64,000 nt of DNA from Lachnospiraceae bacterium (GCA_024687745.1 JAILEM010000152.1:1-64000); one strand, 5' to 3'; shown: positions 7,938-17,927, counted from the stretch's first letter. Made by a program: numbers and translations. The notes: generated by a model from the letters alone, not told the origin.

Positions 7938-7969
7938 AAAAAACAGCGGTCGTCTGACCGCTGTTTTTT
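7938..7969. terminator. Strong bidirectional terminator
   Basis: AAAAAACAGCGGTC (7938-7951) and GACCGCTGTTTTTT (7956-7969) pair perfectly over 14 bp around a 4-base loop. It separates the convergent GG-peptide gene and the large MscS gene. Confidence 0.92.
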
Positions 7970-8014
7970 ATGTTGTTCTGCGGGCAAAAGACTTTTGAAC
8001 GAGTCCGGACTGCC

Positions 8015-10912
8015 TTAATACCGCTGATTGAGAACGATCTGAGGGAAGGGAACGTTGATCCCGTACCTGTCAAACATAAGCTTTATCTCCCTGTTAAAGG
8101 CTCTTCTTGTAGGCGTCATATCCTCTTCGTTACAATACAGTCTGAAACGAAGATTTACACTGGAGTTTTCAAAGGTATCAACCCCCATGTAAAAGGGACC
8201 TTCCACAAGGGTAGCTATTTTTTCTTTTATTAACGGAAGCTCCGTATCAAAAACTGCTTCAAGCTTTTCTATACTGTCACCGTATTCCGTACCGATAACA
8301 ACATCGCAGAAGGATATATCCTTTGAAAGATTTTCCACACTTACAAGCTGGGTATTGTTATAGATCCTTGTATTATTGTGATCGAGATCGAATATGGTGG
8401 TCGTTCTTATTCCTATCTCCTTTATAATGCCTCTGTACCCGTCCACCTTTACCATGTCACCGACCTGGAATATTCCTTCAAATACGATAAAGAGTCCTTC
8501 CAAAACGTCGGCGATAAGCTTCTGGGCACCAAAACCTATGACGGCAGTAAGGATACCGGCTGAGGCAAGAAGGGTTCCTGTCTGTACGCCAAGCTTTCCG
8601 AGGCAGATAAAGATGGTTCCCAGAACTGCTATATAGCTTACAAAGCTTCTTAACATCCTGCATACGGTCTCTCCTCTTTGGTCAAAGGTGTTTCCCATGA
8701 TCTTAAGTATGGCTGAGATGACCACGGTTATGATGCTTGTTCTGCAGATTATGAAGAAGCAGTATATTACCGCAAAAATATTTGTACCTTTGTCCCATTT
8801 CTGATTAAGCAGATATGACATGATCGAGGCTTCGTCATAGGTATGCCCTTTAAGCGCCATAAGAACGGTGACACTTATACAGATGATCATATAGATGAAA
8901 AATATATATTTTTCTATTCTTTCCTCGGCGGAACTGTTTTCTATCAGCTTATCCATACCTCTTCCGATGAAGGTTTTCTTTTTGCCTGAAGTCTCCGGCA
9001 CTTCGGGGAGATGCGAATTAATGTTGCCGCTGGATAATATTATCGCCGTGCAGAATATGAGGAAGGAGACCATTGCGATAAGTGCCGTGACCAGTATCCT
9101 CTTAAAACACAGGGAATGCAGCCTGTACATGGGAGCTGCAACAAAAAGATAGTAATTCTCACATTCCCTGCATTCGGAATAGTATTTTTCATTATCTATT
9201 GTGATATAACCGCTGTAGCCGTCTCTTAGCTCAATTTCCTCGAGCCCGTAGTCGACAGCGGGTTTTCCGAGGTATGATTCTTCGGGATAGTAGTCAAAAT
9301 TTAATGTTTCCTTGTTTACCGTAAAGGCAAAGGAGTCATTTGTGCCGTTAAATGTACTCAGGATATTTGAATCCTGGGTAATATATAAGGCACTGTAATA
9401 TGTCTCGGGTTCGCAGGCAAGCTGGACGAGCCCCGATACATCACCGTTTTCATCCACAAGGGTTGCTCCTACATAGACGTACGGATTTTCAAGATATTCA
9501 GGATCTAAACCTCCAAGATAAAAAGGTATTCCGCCTAAAAGTCTTCTGAAATTGTATGAAGAATTATCCGGATCTCTTGAGAGGGTAAGTCCCTTATAGG
9601 ATGAATCCGAGAGGGTAACTGTACCCGAACTGTCATAGATGAGTATATGCTCAACGTTCAGTGCCTCTTTCATCTCCTTCAATGATGTTTTATTTATTTT
9701 TGAGGGGTTGTTGTTTATAAAGTCGGCGGCTATCATGGCTATCCGTGTAAGGCGTTTGTCGTAATCATCCGAAACTCTGAAATTGTCAAGAGTGTTTTCG
9801 CTCAGGATGGTCTCAAGGTGGGATATCTCCTGCCTTGAGGCAAGAAGCTGTATGGATAATGTAAAGAGAGTCTGTATAAAGTAGGAAAATATAAGGATAA
9901 GGCACATGCACAGAAGAAACAGGCCCCACATTTTCTGGGCAAGAAAACCACGTACAGATATGATCTTGTCGTGTTCTTCGTATTCCTCCCTCATGATCAT
10001 CATCGCATAGAGTATCTGCAGAAATATACAGGATCCTATGATAAAGAGTATGATAATGACCGAGATACTTATGTTTCTGAGGACATTGTTGATATCTATA
10101 CCGCATACTACATATGCTTCTTCGGCTTCTATATATCTGGATTTGCACATATATTCGATTCCGTTGACGTTACAGACAAACTGATTGTCAGACTGCAGAT
10201 CCTTTTGGGAAATGCCGATGTAAGACGGTGATTTTTCGAATATTTTATCATCGGGAAAGTAAAGGAATTTATAATCGGTACCTATAGAAAAATTGATCCC
10301 GTTAAGACCATAGGTATTTCTGGAAAGGATATTCTCCCAGGAGGAAGAATTCCTGTTGAGCTCATCAAGCTCTTTCGAATTCTGTACTATGAGGATCTCG
10401 GCATCATCACTTACGTACATTGCATTATATATATAGCTTTCTTCGGCCTCGGTGTCGGTCAGATAGAGACCTTCTGTCGGCTCGTGGGTTTCAAATGTTT
10501 CTCTTAAAGGATCAAAGACCGGGGCGGTAAAATCTATATCAACGGGGTTTGCGGAAGTGATATAATTACCTTTTGAGTCGATCACTATAACATTATCCAC
10601 ATCAAGGATGGTTAAGAGCTTATTCATGGAGCGGCGCCCCAAAAGGATCGAATCATCGTTTTTGGCATAATAAGCAGCCATTTTTACCTTGCTCCAGCTT
10701 ATCTTGTCATAGGACTCATAGCTTTCCTCTAAAAGTTCCATTGATTCGGAAAGGGCTTTTTCGGTTGAATCAAGCTTTGAGGTAAGATCCTTGCTATAAG
10801 ATGAGTCTGTCAGGAATATCTGGGATAGAAAAAGAACATAATACAATGCCGCTAAGACTATAACTGCGGCAATGGATAATATTATACCCCGTTTTTTGAT
10901 GAATTTTGGCAT
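8015..10912 (-). CDS. Large MscS-type channel with two extracytoplasmic sensor-like regions
   Basis: A 965-residue membrane protein. The C-terminal third (about 690-965) is an MscS channel: the pore-helix region ASAGILTAVIGFGAQKLIAD, then the beta-domain stretch IFQVGDMVKVDGYRGIIKEI and an alpha/beta cap. N-terminal to this are a signal-anchor helix (about 10-34), an outside region of about 250 residues, two helices (about 288-315, 335-364), a second outside region of about 265 residues and more helices. The outside regions have a Cache-like feel (IVIDSKGNYITSANP; ILIYDSSGTVTLSDSS). This suggests ligand or voltage/tension-gated solute release, but the sensor identity is inference. ATG 10912 has GGGAG 9 bases ahead; TTG at 10936 is less likely. 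Confidence 0.85.
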   Translation of the reverse strand: MPKFIKKRGIILSIAAVIVLAALYYVLFLSQIFLTDSSYSKDLTSKLDSTEKALSESMELLEESYESYDKISWSKVKMAAYYAKNDDSILLGRRSMNKLLTILDVDNVIVIDSKGNYITSANPVDIDFTAPVFDPLRETFETHEPTEGLYLTDTEAEESYIYNAMYVSDDAEILIVQNSKELDELNRNSSSWENILSRNTYGLNGINFSIGTDYKFLYFPDDKIFEKSPSYIGISQKDLQSDNQFVCNVNGIEYMCKSRYIEAEEAYVVCGIDINNVLRNISISVIIILFIIGSCIFLQILYAMMIMREEYEEHDKIISVRGFLAQKMWGLFLLCMCLILIFSYFIQTLFTLSIQLLASRQEISHLETILSENTLDNFRVSDDYDKRLTRIAMIAADFINNNPSKINKTSLKEMKEALNVEHILIYDSSGTVTLSDSSYKGLTLSRDPDNSSYNFRRLLGGIPFYLGGLDPEYLENPYVYVGATLVDENGDVSGLVQLACEPETYYSALYITQDSNILSTFNGTNDSFAFTVNKETLNFDYYPEESYLGKPAVDYGLEEIELRDGYSGYITIDNEKYYSECRECENYYLFVAAPMYRLHSLCFKRILVTALIAMVSFLIFCTAIILSSGNINSHLPEVPETSGKKKTFIGRGMDKLIENSSAEERIEKYIFFIYMIICISVTVLMALKGHTYDEASIMSYLLNQKWDKGTNIFAVIYCFFIICRTSIITVVISAILKIMGNTFDQRGETVCRMLRSFVSYIAVLGTIFICLGKLGVQTGTLLASAGILTAVIGFGAQKLIADVLEGLFIVFEGIFQVGDMVKVDGYRGIIKEIGIRTTTIFDLDHNNTRIYNNTQLVSVENLSKDISFCDVVIGTEYGDSIEKLEAVFDTELPLIKEKIATLVEGPFYMGVDTFENSSVNLRFRLYCNEEDMTPTRRAFNREIKLMFDRYGINVPFPQIVLNQRY

Positions 10913-11009
10913 ATGTTTATACTCCCGGTCGATCAAGATTATAATTTGGTAAAGGATAGCTCCTCTGTTATTATATAAATGATTATATATTTAAAAAAGG
11001 ACAGATACA

Positions 11010-12515
11010 ATGAAAAAAAATCTTACGGACGGAATAAAAACATATCTGGAACAGGATATATATCCCATGCATATGCCTGGGCACAAGAGAAACCGATCTC
11101 TTATGGGATACGGTCTGCCGGGTAATGCTGAAAGCTATGACCTTACAGAGGTTTATGGAACAGATGACCTTCACAGGAGCAGAGGGATAATAAGAGGATC
11201 TATGTTAAGGACGGCAAAGCTCTATGGAGCCGGGTTGACCAGATATCTTGTTAACGGGAGTACCTGCGGGATACTGGCAGGTATAGCTGCCCTGTGCGGG
11301 AGAAGGGATGTTGTGATAGCTTCAAGGAACTGCCATATATCGGTAGCTCATGCGATCGAGATAAATGACCTTAAGGTAAAGTGGATGCTTCCCGAATATG
11401 ATGAGAAACTCTCAATATTTAAGGAGATACGCCCGGATACTCTGAAGACAGCGATAGAAGAGGTCATTGCCGCGGGCAGCTTTCCGTCTCTTGTTGTGAT
11501 CACATCGCCTACATATGAAGGATATTTATCCGATACAGAGTCTCTTTCCCGTATCTGTCACGATCATGGTATACCGCTTCTGGTAGATGAGGCTCACGGA
11601 GCACACTTAAGATTCACATATGATCACAGAGACGCACTTTCGCAGGGAGCGGATGTCGTGGTACAGAGCCCGCATAAGACACTGTGTTCACTGACCCAGA
11701 GTGCCTGGATGCACGTCTCAAAGGAGGCACTTATAAGGTGTCCCGGAATTGAAGATAGGCTTGAAGAGAAGCTGTCTGTCTATGAAACGAGTTCTCCCTC
11801 ATACCCCCTTATGCTTAGCCTGGATAAAACCTCCTGTATAATGGAAAGCCATGCTAAGGAGCTTGATGCGAGATATATAAAGCTGCTTTCCATGCTCTAC
11901 GGAAGGCTTGAGAGCCTTAAATGCCTGAAGATACCTGAGCTGTCAGGTGTAAAGGCACTTTGCGAAAACAGGCTGGCCGGGAAAGGGGTCTCGGATATGC
12001 GGCATGATCCGGGAAAACTTCTTATAAATACCTCCGCTTCAGGGATAAATGCAGGGGAGCTTGCAGAGATATTGAGGAAGAGATACGGTTATGAAACAGA
12101 ATATGCCATAGGAAACAATGTACTGGCCATGATAACCATGTGGGATGACGCAGAGAGACTAAAGGGGTTTGCCATGGCCCTTAGGGAGATCGATGAAGGG
12201 CTTAAAGAGGGTATTAAGGAGGGCTATAAAAATGCTTCGGGAGATGTGTGCGGATATCTTAAGGAGCTACCCTGTGCGGTTTCGGATATATCAGATGCTC
12301 TTACGGGTGAAAGGGTCTTTTCTGTCCCGTATGCAGACGGAGTGGCTGCCGAATATATATACTGCTATCCTCCGGGTATACCTCTGATGGTACCGGGTGA
12401 AGCAGTTGATGAGAATATACTTTCTTTTATGGAAGAAGCAAAGAGGAGCGGATGTGAGATCCTCGGAAGCTGTTCATCCTTCAGAGAAGAATTTTGTTTC
12501 CAAAAAAAGAACTAA
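11010..12515 (+). CDS. Orn/Lys/Arg decarboxylase family PLP enzyme
   Basis: A 501-residue fold-type I PLP enzyme of the Orn/Lys/Arg decarboxylase group. The N-terminal YPMHMPGHKRN motif is characteristic. The PLP-site DEAHGAHLRF (about 193-202) and SPHKTLCSLTQ with Schiff-base Lys223 are intact. The length fits the short, wing-less Gram-positive (SpeA/YaaO-like) form. It likely decarboxylates a basic amino acid to a polyamine or diamine; which one cannot be told. It is divergent from the MscS gene and precedes the export cassette by 73 bases with AT-rich promoter-like sequence between, so it may be transcribed separately. Confidence 0.9.
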   Translation: MKKNLTDGIKTYLEQDIYPMHMPGHKRNRSLMGYGLPGNAESYDLTEVYGTDDLHRSRGIIRGSMLRTAKLYGAGLTRYLVNGSTCGILAGIAALCGRRDVVIASRNCHISVAHAIEINDLKVKWMLPEYDEKLSIFKEIRPDTLKTAIEEVIAAGSFPSLVVITSPTYEGYLSDTESLSRICHDHGIPLLVDEAHGAHLRFTYDHRDALSQGADVVVQSPHKTLCSLTQSAWMHVSKEALIRCPGIEDRLEEKLSVYETSSPSYPLMLSLDKTSCIMESHAKELDARYIKLLSMLYGRLESLKCLKIPELSGVKALCENRLAGKGVSDMRHDPGKLLINTSASGINAGELAEILRKRYGYETEYAIGNNVLAMITMWDDAERLKGFAMALREIDEGLKEGIKEGYKNASGDVCGYLKELPCAVSDISDALTGERVFSVPYADGVAAEYIYCYPPGIPLMVPGEAVDENILSFMEEAKRSGCEILGSCSSFREEFCFQKKN

Positions 12516-12588
12516 AAGTTTAAAAATATCTTCTTATAATATATAATAGATTAGTAATATACCAGGAAAGACGCATGAGGAGTAGAAA

Positions 12589-13068
12589 ATGGCAGATAAC
12601 AGTATTTTCAGAAAAGAAAGTCTTGAAAGGATACAGTCGCCGGAGCAGATAAATGACTATCTCAAGGTTACGGGACCGTCTGTATGGGTGACTCTGGGAG
12701 CAGTGGTGCTTCTGCTTATCGGAGCCCTGATCTGGGGAGTGACAGGTGAGCTTGATACCTTCGTAAATGCTTCGGTAGTATCGGACGGAACCAAAACGGT
12801 ATGCTATATAATCTCACATGAGGCTAAGGATGTGAGGGTCGGAATGCCGGTCAAGATAGAAGGAGAGGAATATACTATCGAGAGTATAGATCCAACGCCC
12901 AAGGATGCTGACAAGATACTGGATGAATATATGATATATTCGACCAATCTTGATGAGGATGACTGGATTTATGAAGCTAAGATATCGGAAGTCTTTCCTG
13001 CGGGAGTATACAGCGGTCAGATTGTGATAGACAGGCTTAAGCCTATCGATCTTCTCATGAAAAAATAG
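12589..13068 (+). CDS. NHLM-type export system short membrane-fusion (HlyD-like) protein
   Basis: A 159-residue inner-membrane protein with one transmembrane helix (about 31-50, WVTLGAVVLLLIGALIWGV) and a small external beta-rich domain (VRVGMPVKIEGEEYTIESI), reminiscent of the barrel domain of HlyD-type fusion proteins but without the long coiled coil. Its FRKESLERIQSPEQINDYL start matches what I know from proteins next to NHLM bacteriocin exporters. It is first of a tight cassette, 15 bases before the C39-peptidase ABC exporter, and probably forms a complex with the two ABC subunits downstream. Confidence 0.85.
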   Translation: MADNSIFRKESLERIQSPEQINDYLKVTGPSVWVTLGAVVLLLIGALIWGVTGELDTFVNASVVSDGTKTVCYIISHEAKDVRVGMPVKIEGEEYTIESIDPTPKDADKILDEYMIYSTNLDEDDWIYEAKISEVFPAGVYSGQIVIDRLKPIDLLMKK

Positions 13069-13083
13069 ACCGGGGGAATCATA

Positions 13084-15297
13084 ATGGGATTTTTGAATAA
13101 CAAGAATAAGATAAAAAAACCGGTCAGCGGTAAGGTCGCAAAGGTTCCGAGCCTTTTGCAGATGGAGGCTCTCGAGTGCGGAGCCGCCTGTCTTACCATG
13201 ATCATGGCATATTACGGAAAGTGGATACCTCTTGAAAGGGTAAGGGAGGACTGCGGCGTCTCAAGAGACGGATCCAATGCAAAAAACATACTCATCGCAG
13301 CCAGAAAGTACGGTTTTAAGGCGAGCGGATACAGGTATGAGCTCGATTCGATAAGGACAGAGGCAGAATTTCCGGCGATCATATTCTGGGAGTTCAATCA
13401 CTTTGTGGTTTTGTGCGGTTTTAAGGGTGACTATGCGATAATCAACGATCCGGCAAGAGGAAGGGTAAAGCTTACGATGGATAAGTTTGACAAGGGCTTT
13501 ACCGGGGTTGCACTTTTGTTTGAGCCTACAGAAAATTTTGAACCCTCTGGAAAGAAAAAGAGCGTACTTTCCTATGCCGGAAAAAGCTTAAGAGGCACGG
13601 GAGTTGCCTTTGCTTTTGTCGTGTTTACTACTCTTATCGGATGCCTCTTCAATGTCATTAATCCGGTATTCGGAAGGGTATTTGCAGACAGACTTCTGAC
13701 GGGGAAGAATCCCTCGTGGCTGATACCCTTTGTGGTCATCATGGTCCTTGCGGGCTTTCTTGAACTTTTGGCTGCATGGCTGCAGGCTATCTATTCTCTC
13801 AAGATCGACGGAAGGATATCTGCATCGGGAAATTCCAGATATATGTGGAAGGTCCTAAGGCTTCCAATGCATTTCTTTTCACAGAGAATGGCCGGTGATA
13901 TCCAGGGAAGGATGATGCTTATAGCATCTAACGCGGATCAGATAGTCAATACTCTGGCACCTCTCATACTTCAGGCGGTAATGATGGTGTTCTATCTGGT
14001 GGTCATGATTAATTACAGTGTCCCGCTTACCTGCGTTGGCCTTTTTTCCATTTTGATCAATATCTTTATTTCAATGTACATCTCCAAAAAGCAGACAGAG
14101 ATAATGGCTGTACAGATAAGGGATAGTGCCAAGCTTTCAAGTACTACCCTTTATGGGATAAAGATGATAGAGACAGTTAAGGCAGCAGGTGCCGAGAACG
14201 GTTATTTCGAAAAATGGTCAGGTTATCAGGCAAGTGTAAATAATCAGGAAGTCAGCGTGAATAAACTGATATCATATGTAGGAATCGTGCCCGAGATAGT
14301 AAATCTCCTTTCGTCTACCCTGATAAGTATCATGGGTGTCTATTATGTAATGCGCGGAAGCTTCACCGTAGGTATGATCCTGGCATTTCAGGGGTTCCTG
14401 GCATCCTTTACGCAGCCTGTCAATTCGTTTATTAATGCAGCGACATCCATCGTTACAATGCGTAATGATATGGACAGGGTAGAGGATGTGATGGAATATC
14501 CGATAGATGAAATGGACGAGATCATGTATGAGGATGCTTCCTCAGATGATAAAATGGAAGAAAAGGAATACAGGAAGCTTACGGGTGAGGTTGAGCTTAA
14601 GAATATAACCTTCGGTTATTCCAGGCTTTCCCCTCCTCTTATAGTCGATTTCAATATGAAATTAAAGCCCGGAAGCAAGGTTGCGATAGTGGGAGCCTCA
14701 GGATCGGGAAAGTCAACCGTGGCAAAACTCATAGCAGGACTTTATAAGGCCTGGGAGGGCGAGATATATTTTGACGGAATACCGATAAAAGAGGTGGACA
14801 GAAATGTGCTCAAGGGATCACTTGCGGTCGCCGATCAGGATATAATCCTTTTTGAGGACACGATAGCCAATAATATCAAGATGTGGGATGATTCCATAGA
14901 AGACTTTGAGATGATAATGGCTGCAAGAGATTCTTCCATACATGATGCGATAATGAGCAGGAAGAACGGCTATGATCATAAGCTTACGGAAAACGGCAGA
15001 AACCTGTCGGGAGGACAGAGACAGAGACTTGAGATAGCAAGGATACTTGCCCAGGATCCGACAATAGTCATACTTGACGAAGCAACATCAGCGCTCGATG
15101 CAAAGACAGAATTTGAGGTCATAAAATCGATAAAAGACAGAGGTGTTACCTGTATAGTTGTTGCCCACAGGCTGTCCACCATAAGGGACTGTGATGAGAT
15201 AATAGTATTGGATCACGGCAGGGTAGCGGAAAGAGGAACACATGAGGAGCTGTTCGCAAAGGGCGGCATATACAAAGAACTGATAGTAAGTAATTAA
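13084..15297 (+). CDS. Peptide export ABC transporter with C39 peptidase domain (NHLM type)
   Basis: A 737-residue half-transporter that trims and exports leader peptides. The N-terminal C39 peptidase (about 22-145) has its catalytic set: Cys32 in ECGAACL, His106 in FNHFVVL and Asp122 in INDPARG. A six-helix membrane domain follows (about 165-450). The ATPase domain has Walker A GASGSGKST with Lys543, signature LSGGQ at 641-645 and ILDEATSALD. Its natural substrate should carry a GG-type leader, but no precursor gene touches it; the GG-leader peptide at 7688 is the nearest candidate. It is followed 13 bases later by a second ABC half-transporter. Confidence 0.93.
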   Translation: MGFLNNKNKIKKPVSGKVAKVPSLLQMEALECGAACLTMIMAYYGKWIPLERVREDCGVSRDGSNAKNILIAARKYGFKASGYRYELDSIRTEAEFPAIIFWEFNHFVVLCGFKGDYAIINDPARGRVKLTMDKFDKGFTGVALLFEPTENFEPSGKKKSVLSYAGKSLRGTGVAFAFVVFTTLIGCLFNVINPVFGRVFADRLLTGKNPSWLIPFVVIMVLAGFLELLAAWLQAIYSLKIDGRISASGNSRYMWKVLRLPMHFFSQRMAGDIQGRMMLIASNADQIVNTLAPLILQAVMMVFYLVVMINYSVPLTCVGLFSILINIFISMYISKKQTEIMAVQIRDSAKLSSTTLYGIKMIETVKAAGAENGYFEKWSGYQASVNNQEVSVNKLISYVGIVPEIVNLLSSTLISIMGVYYVMRGSFTVGMILAFQGFLASFTQPVNSFINAATSIVTMRNDMDRVEDVMEYPIDEMDEIMYEDASSDDKMEEKEYRKLTGEVELKNITFGYSRLSPPLIVDFNMKLKPGSKVAIVGASGSGKSTVAKLIAGLYKAWEGEIYFDGIPIKEVDRNVLKGSLAVADQDIILFEDTIANNIKMWDDSIEDFEMIMAARDSSIHDAIMSRKNGYDHKLTENGRNLSGGQRQRLEIARILAQDPTIVILDEATSALDAKTEFEVIKSIKDRGVTCIVVAHRLSTIRDCDEIIVLDHGRVAERGTHEELFAKGGIYKELIVSN

Positions 15298-15310
15298 AGG
15301 ACAACAGATT

Positions 15311-17485
15311 ATGGGCTGGTTTGATGAACAGATAAAACAGAGACGGGACAGGGATGCAAATCTCTTCTCGGAATCGATGGAAAATATAATAGGTACGATC
15401 CAGGGCAGGAGTAATATAGCCTCAAGCTTTGATGATGCAATGAAGGAGGTCGATGCCGTAAATGCCATCTTAAGGTATTTTGGAGCCAAAAGGATGGAAC
15501 TTACGGGAAATTTTTCCGATTTTAATGAGAAGATGGAGTATATGTTAAGGCCCCACGGGATCATGAGAAGAAGAGTGGAACTCACTGAAGGATGGTATAA
15601 GGATGCCATCGGGCCCATGGTGGGATTTCTTAAGGATTCCGGAAGAGCCATCGCCCTTATCCCCGGGGGATTATCGGGGTATTATTATATAGATACTTCC
15701 ACAGGGATAAAGAAAAAGGTTGACGAGGCCACGGCTAAAATGTTTGATGAGGATGCGCTTGTCTTTTATAAGCCGTTTCCTTTGAGAAAGCTTGGAATAA
15801 AGGATCTTATAGTCTATGCCTTAAGTAATCTGAATGTTGGTGATTTTGTGATATACGGGGCGTTTTCCGTTGCCGTCGTCCTTTTGGGACTCATAATGCC
15901 AAGACTTACGAATATCCTTTTTTCCGACATAGTAGATAGCGGTTCCTACAGCTCACTGATGGGTATCGGAATATTTATGGCTACCGTTGGAATAACCTCC
16001 ATCATAATATCTGTCATGAAGAATTTCTGCATGACGAGGATCGAGACAAAGATAGGGTTAAACATCGAAGCTGCGGGAATGATGAGAATATTATCCCTTC
16101 CTGTAAGCCTTTTTAAGGAATATTCATCCGGAGAGATGTCGAACAGGCTTCAATACATCACTTCATTTATAAATGCAGTGATCAATATGATAATATCCAC
16201 CGGTTTTTCGACACTTCTTTCATTTGCCTATATCGTCCAGATCTTCAGATATGCAAGATCCCTTGTATTACCTTCGCTGGTGGTGGTGATAGTAAATGCC
16301 CTTTTGATGGTCGCGGTATCGCTTATACAGTCAAAGCGTCTGGTGGAGCTGGAGCAGCCGGCAAAGGAGAGCGGCGTTATTTATAATATAATAAACGGTA
16401 TACAGAAGGTAAAGCTTGCAGGTGCGGAAAAACGTACCTTTGCCGTATGGGCCGGATATTATGTGAAGACTGCCGATGCCATATATAATAAACCGCTGAT
16501 CCTTAGAGTGTATTCTGTTATATCGACGGGTATATCACTTGTCGGCACAATAATAATATATTATGAAGCTGTGACAAACCATGTAAGTGTGGCAGATTAT
16601 ATGTCATTTAATGTGGCATTTGCCATGGTAAGTGCAGCGATCACAACGGCCATAGGTATAGTGGGAAGTATTGCCGGATTAAAACCCATGTACTCGATGA
16701 TAAAGCCCATAATCGATACGGAGCCTGAGATATCGGAGGGAAAAGAGGTTTTAAGCAGCTGTTCGGGTGATATAAACATAAATAATGTATACTTCAGATA
16801 TAATGAAGATATGCCCTATGTTCTGGAAAATCTAAGCCTTCATATAAGAAAGGGAGATTATGTGGCGATAGTCGGAGCCACAGGCTGTGGAAAATCCACT
16901 CTCGTAAGACTTCTTTTGGGCTTTGAGAAGCCTGAAAGAGGAGCCATCTATTATGATGCCAAGGATTTAAAGAATATAGATGTGCGCTCCTTAAGGGGGT
17001 ATATCGGCAGCGTGACCCAGGACGGGGGGCTCTTCCAGGGTGATATCTATTCCAATATAGTGATAACCTCGCCGCATCTTACACTTAAGGATGCCTGGGA
17101 GGCGGCAGAGATCGCCGGTATAGCCGAGGATATAAGCGAGATGCCCATGGGTATGAACACTATCATCTCAGAGGGGCAGGGGGGCATATCCGGAGGACAG
17201 AAGCAAAGGCTTATGATAGCCAGAGCCATAGTACATAAACCCAGGATACTGATACTTGATGAGGCAACATCGGCACTTGATAATATAACTCAGAAAAAGG
17301 TTTCCGATGCCCTGGATAATCTGGATTGTACAAGGATAGTGATCGCGCACAGACTATCAACCATTAAAAACTGCAAAAAGATCATATTGTTGGAGAACGG
17401 AAATATTGCCGAAGAGGGTACATATGATGAGCTGATCGCCAGGAACGGTAAATTTGCGGAACTTGTAGAGAGGCAGAAGGTATAA
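15311..17485 (+). CDS. Second NHLM-type export ABC transporter (permease/ATPase, no peptidase)
   Basis: A 724-residue half-transporter. The N-terminal 170 residues are not a C39 domain; they resemble the cyclic-nucleotide-binding-like extension of this subunit class and have no catalytic Cys motif. Membrane helices span about 180-435. The ATPase domain has Walker A GATGCGKST with Lys528, signature ISGGQKQR and LILDEATSALD. It likely forms a heterodimer with the C39 subunit encoded just upstream. The RsbW-like gene begins 30 bases after its stop, with GGAGG, and probably belongs to the same transcript. Confidence 0.92.
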   Translation: MGWFDEQIKQRRDRDANLFSESMENIIGTIQGRSNIASSFDDAMKEVDAVNAILRYFGAKRMELTGNFSDFNEKMEYMLRPHGIMRRRVELTEGWYKDAIGPMVGFLKDSGRAIALIPGGLSGYYYIDTSTGIKKKVDEATAKMFDEDALVFYKPFPLRKLGIKDLIVYALSNLNVGDFVIYGAFSVAVVLLGLIMPRLTNILFSDIVDSGSYSSLMGIGIFMATVGITSIIISVMKNFCMTRIETKIGLNIEAAGMMRILSLPVSLFKEYSSGEMSNRLQYITSFINAVINMIISTGFSTLLSFAYIVQIFRYARSLVLPSLVVVIVNALLMVAVSLIQSKRLVELEQPAKESGVIYNIINGIQKVKLAGAEKRTFAVWAGYYVKTADAIYNKPLILRVYSVISTGISLVGTIIIYYEAVTNHVSVADYMSFNVAFAMVSAAITTAIGIVGSIAGLKPMYSMIKPIIDTEPEISEGKEVLSSCSGDININNVYFRYNEDMPYVLENLSLHIRKGDYVAIVGATGCGKSTLVRLLLGFEKPERGAIYYDAKDLKNIDVRSLRGYIGSVTQDGGLFQGDIYSNIVITSPHLTLKDAWEAAEIAGIAEDISEMPMGMNTIISEGQGGISGGQKQRLMIARAIVHKPRILILDEATSALDNITQKKVSDALDNLDCTRIVIAHRLSTIKNCKKIILLENGNIAEEGTYDELIARNGKFAELVERQKV

Positions 17486-17515
17486 TTCGATTCTATATAT
17501 TTATGGAGGATGATG

Positions 17516-17923
17516 ATGGCTAGACTGGAATTAGAGGCAGTTGATGATAATCTTAATAAGGTGACGGGGTTTCTTGAGGAATTTCTTGAGAGTATGGATT
17601 GCCCTATGAAGACTGTTATGCAGACAACAGTGGCATTGGAGGAAATGTTCATAAATATATGTCATTATGCCTATGCACCGGGGACGGGGGATGCAGTCAT
17701 TGTTCTGGAAAAGGAAACGGACAGCTCCGTTATGATCACTCTTATGGATAAAGGGGTTCATTATGATCCCCTTGAGAAGGAAGATCCCGATGTGACACTG
17801 TCCGCAGATAAAAGACCAATAGGCGGTCTTGGCATATATATGGTTAAAAAAAGTATGGATGAAGTTTCATATGAGTATAAGGATAATACAAATATTTTTA
17901 CCATGATAAAGAGATGGGGTTAG
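17516..17923 (+). CDS. RsbW-like ATP-binding protein (HATPase, anti-sigma regulatory factor family)
   Basis: A 135-residue single-domain GHKL ATPase. The N-box ALEEMFINICHYAY (about 38-51), G1 MDKGVHYDP (about 77-85) and G2 IGGLGIYMVKK (about 100-112) are all visible. The family includes RsbW/SpoIIAB-type kinases that bind sigma factors or phosphorylate STAS proteins. No STAS or sigma gene adjoins it. Three ATGs in tandem are available (17510, 17513, 17516); only 17516 leaves a normal 6-base gap after GGAGG. Its position directly after the exporters suggests a role in controlling the export locus, which is inference. Confidence 0.85.
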   Translation: MARLELEAVDDNLNKVTGFLEEFLESMDCPMKTVMQTTVALEEMFINICHYAYAPGTGDAVIVLEKETDSSVMITLMDKGVHYDPLEKEDPDVTLSADKRPIGGLGIYMVKKSMDEVSYEYKDNTNIFTMIKRWG

Positions 17924-17927
17924 AGGA

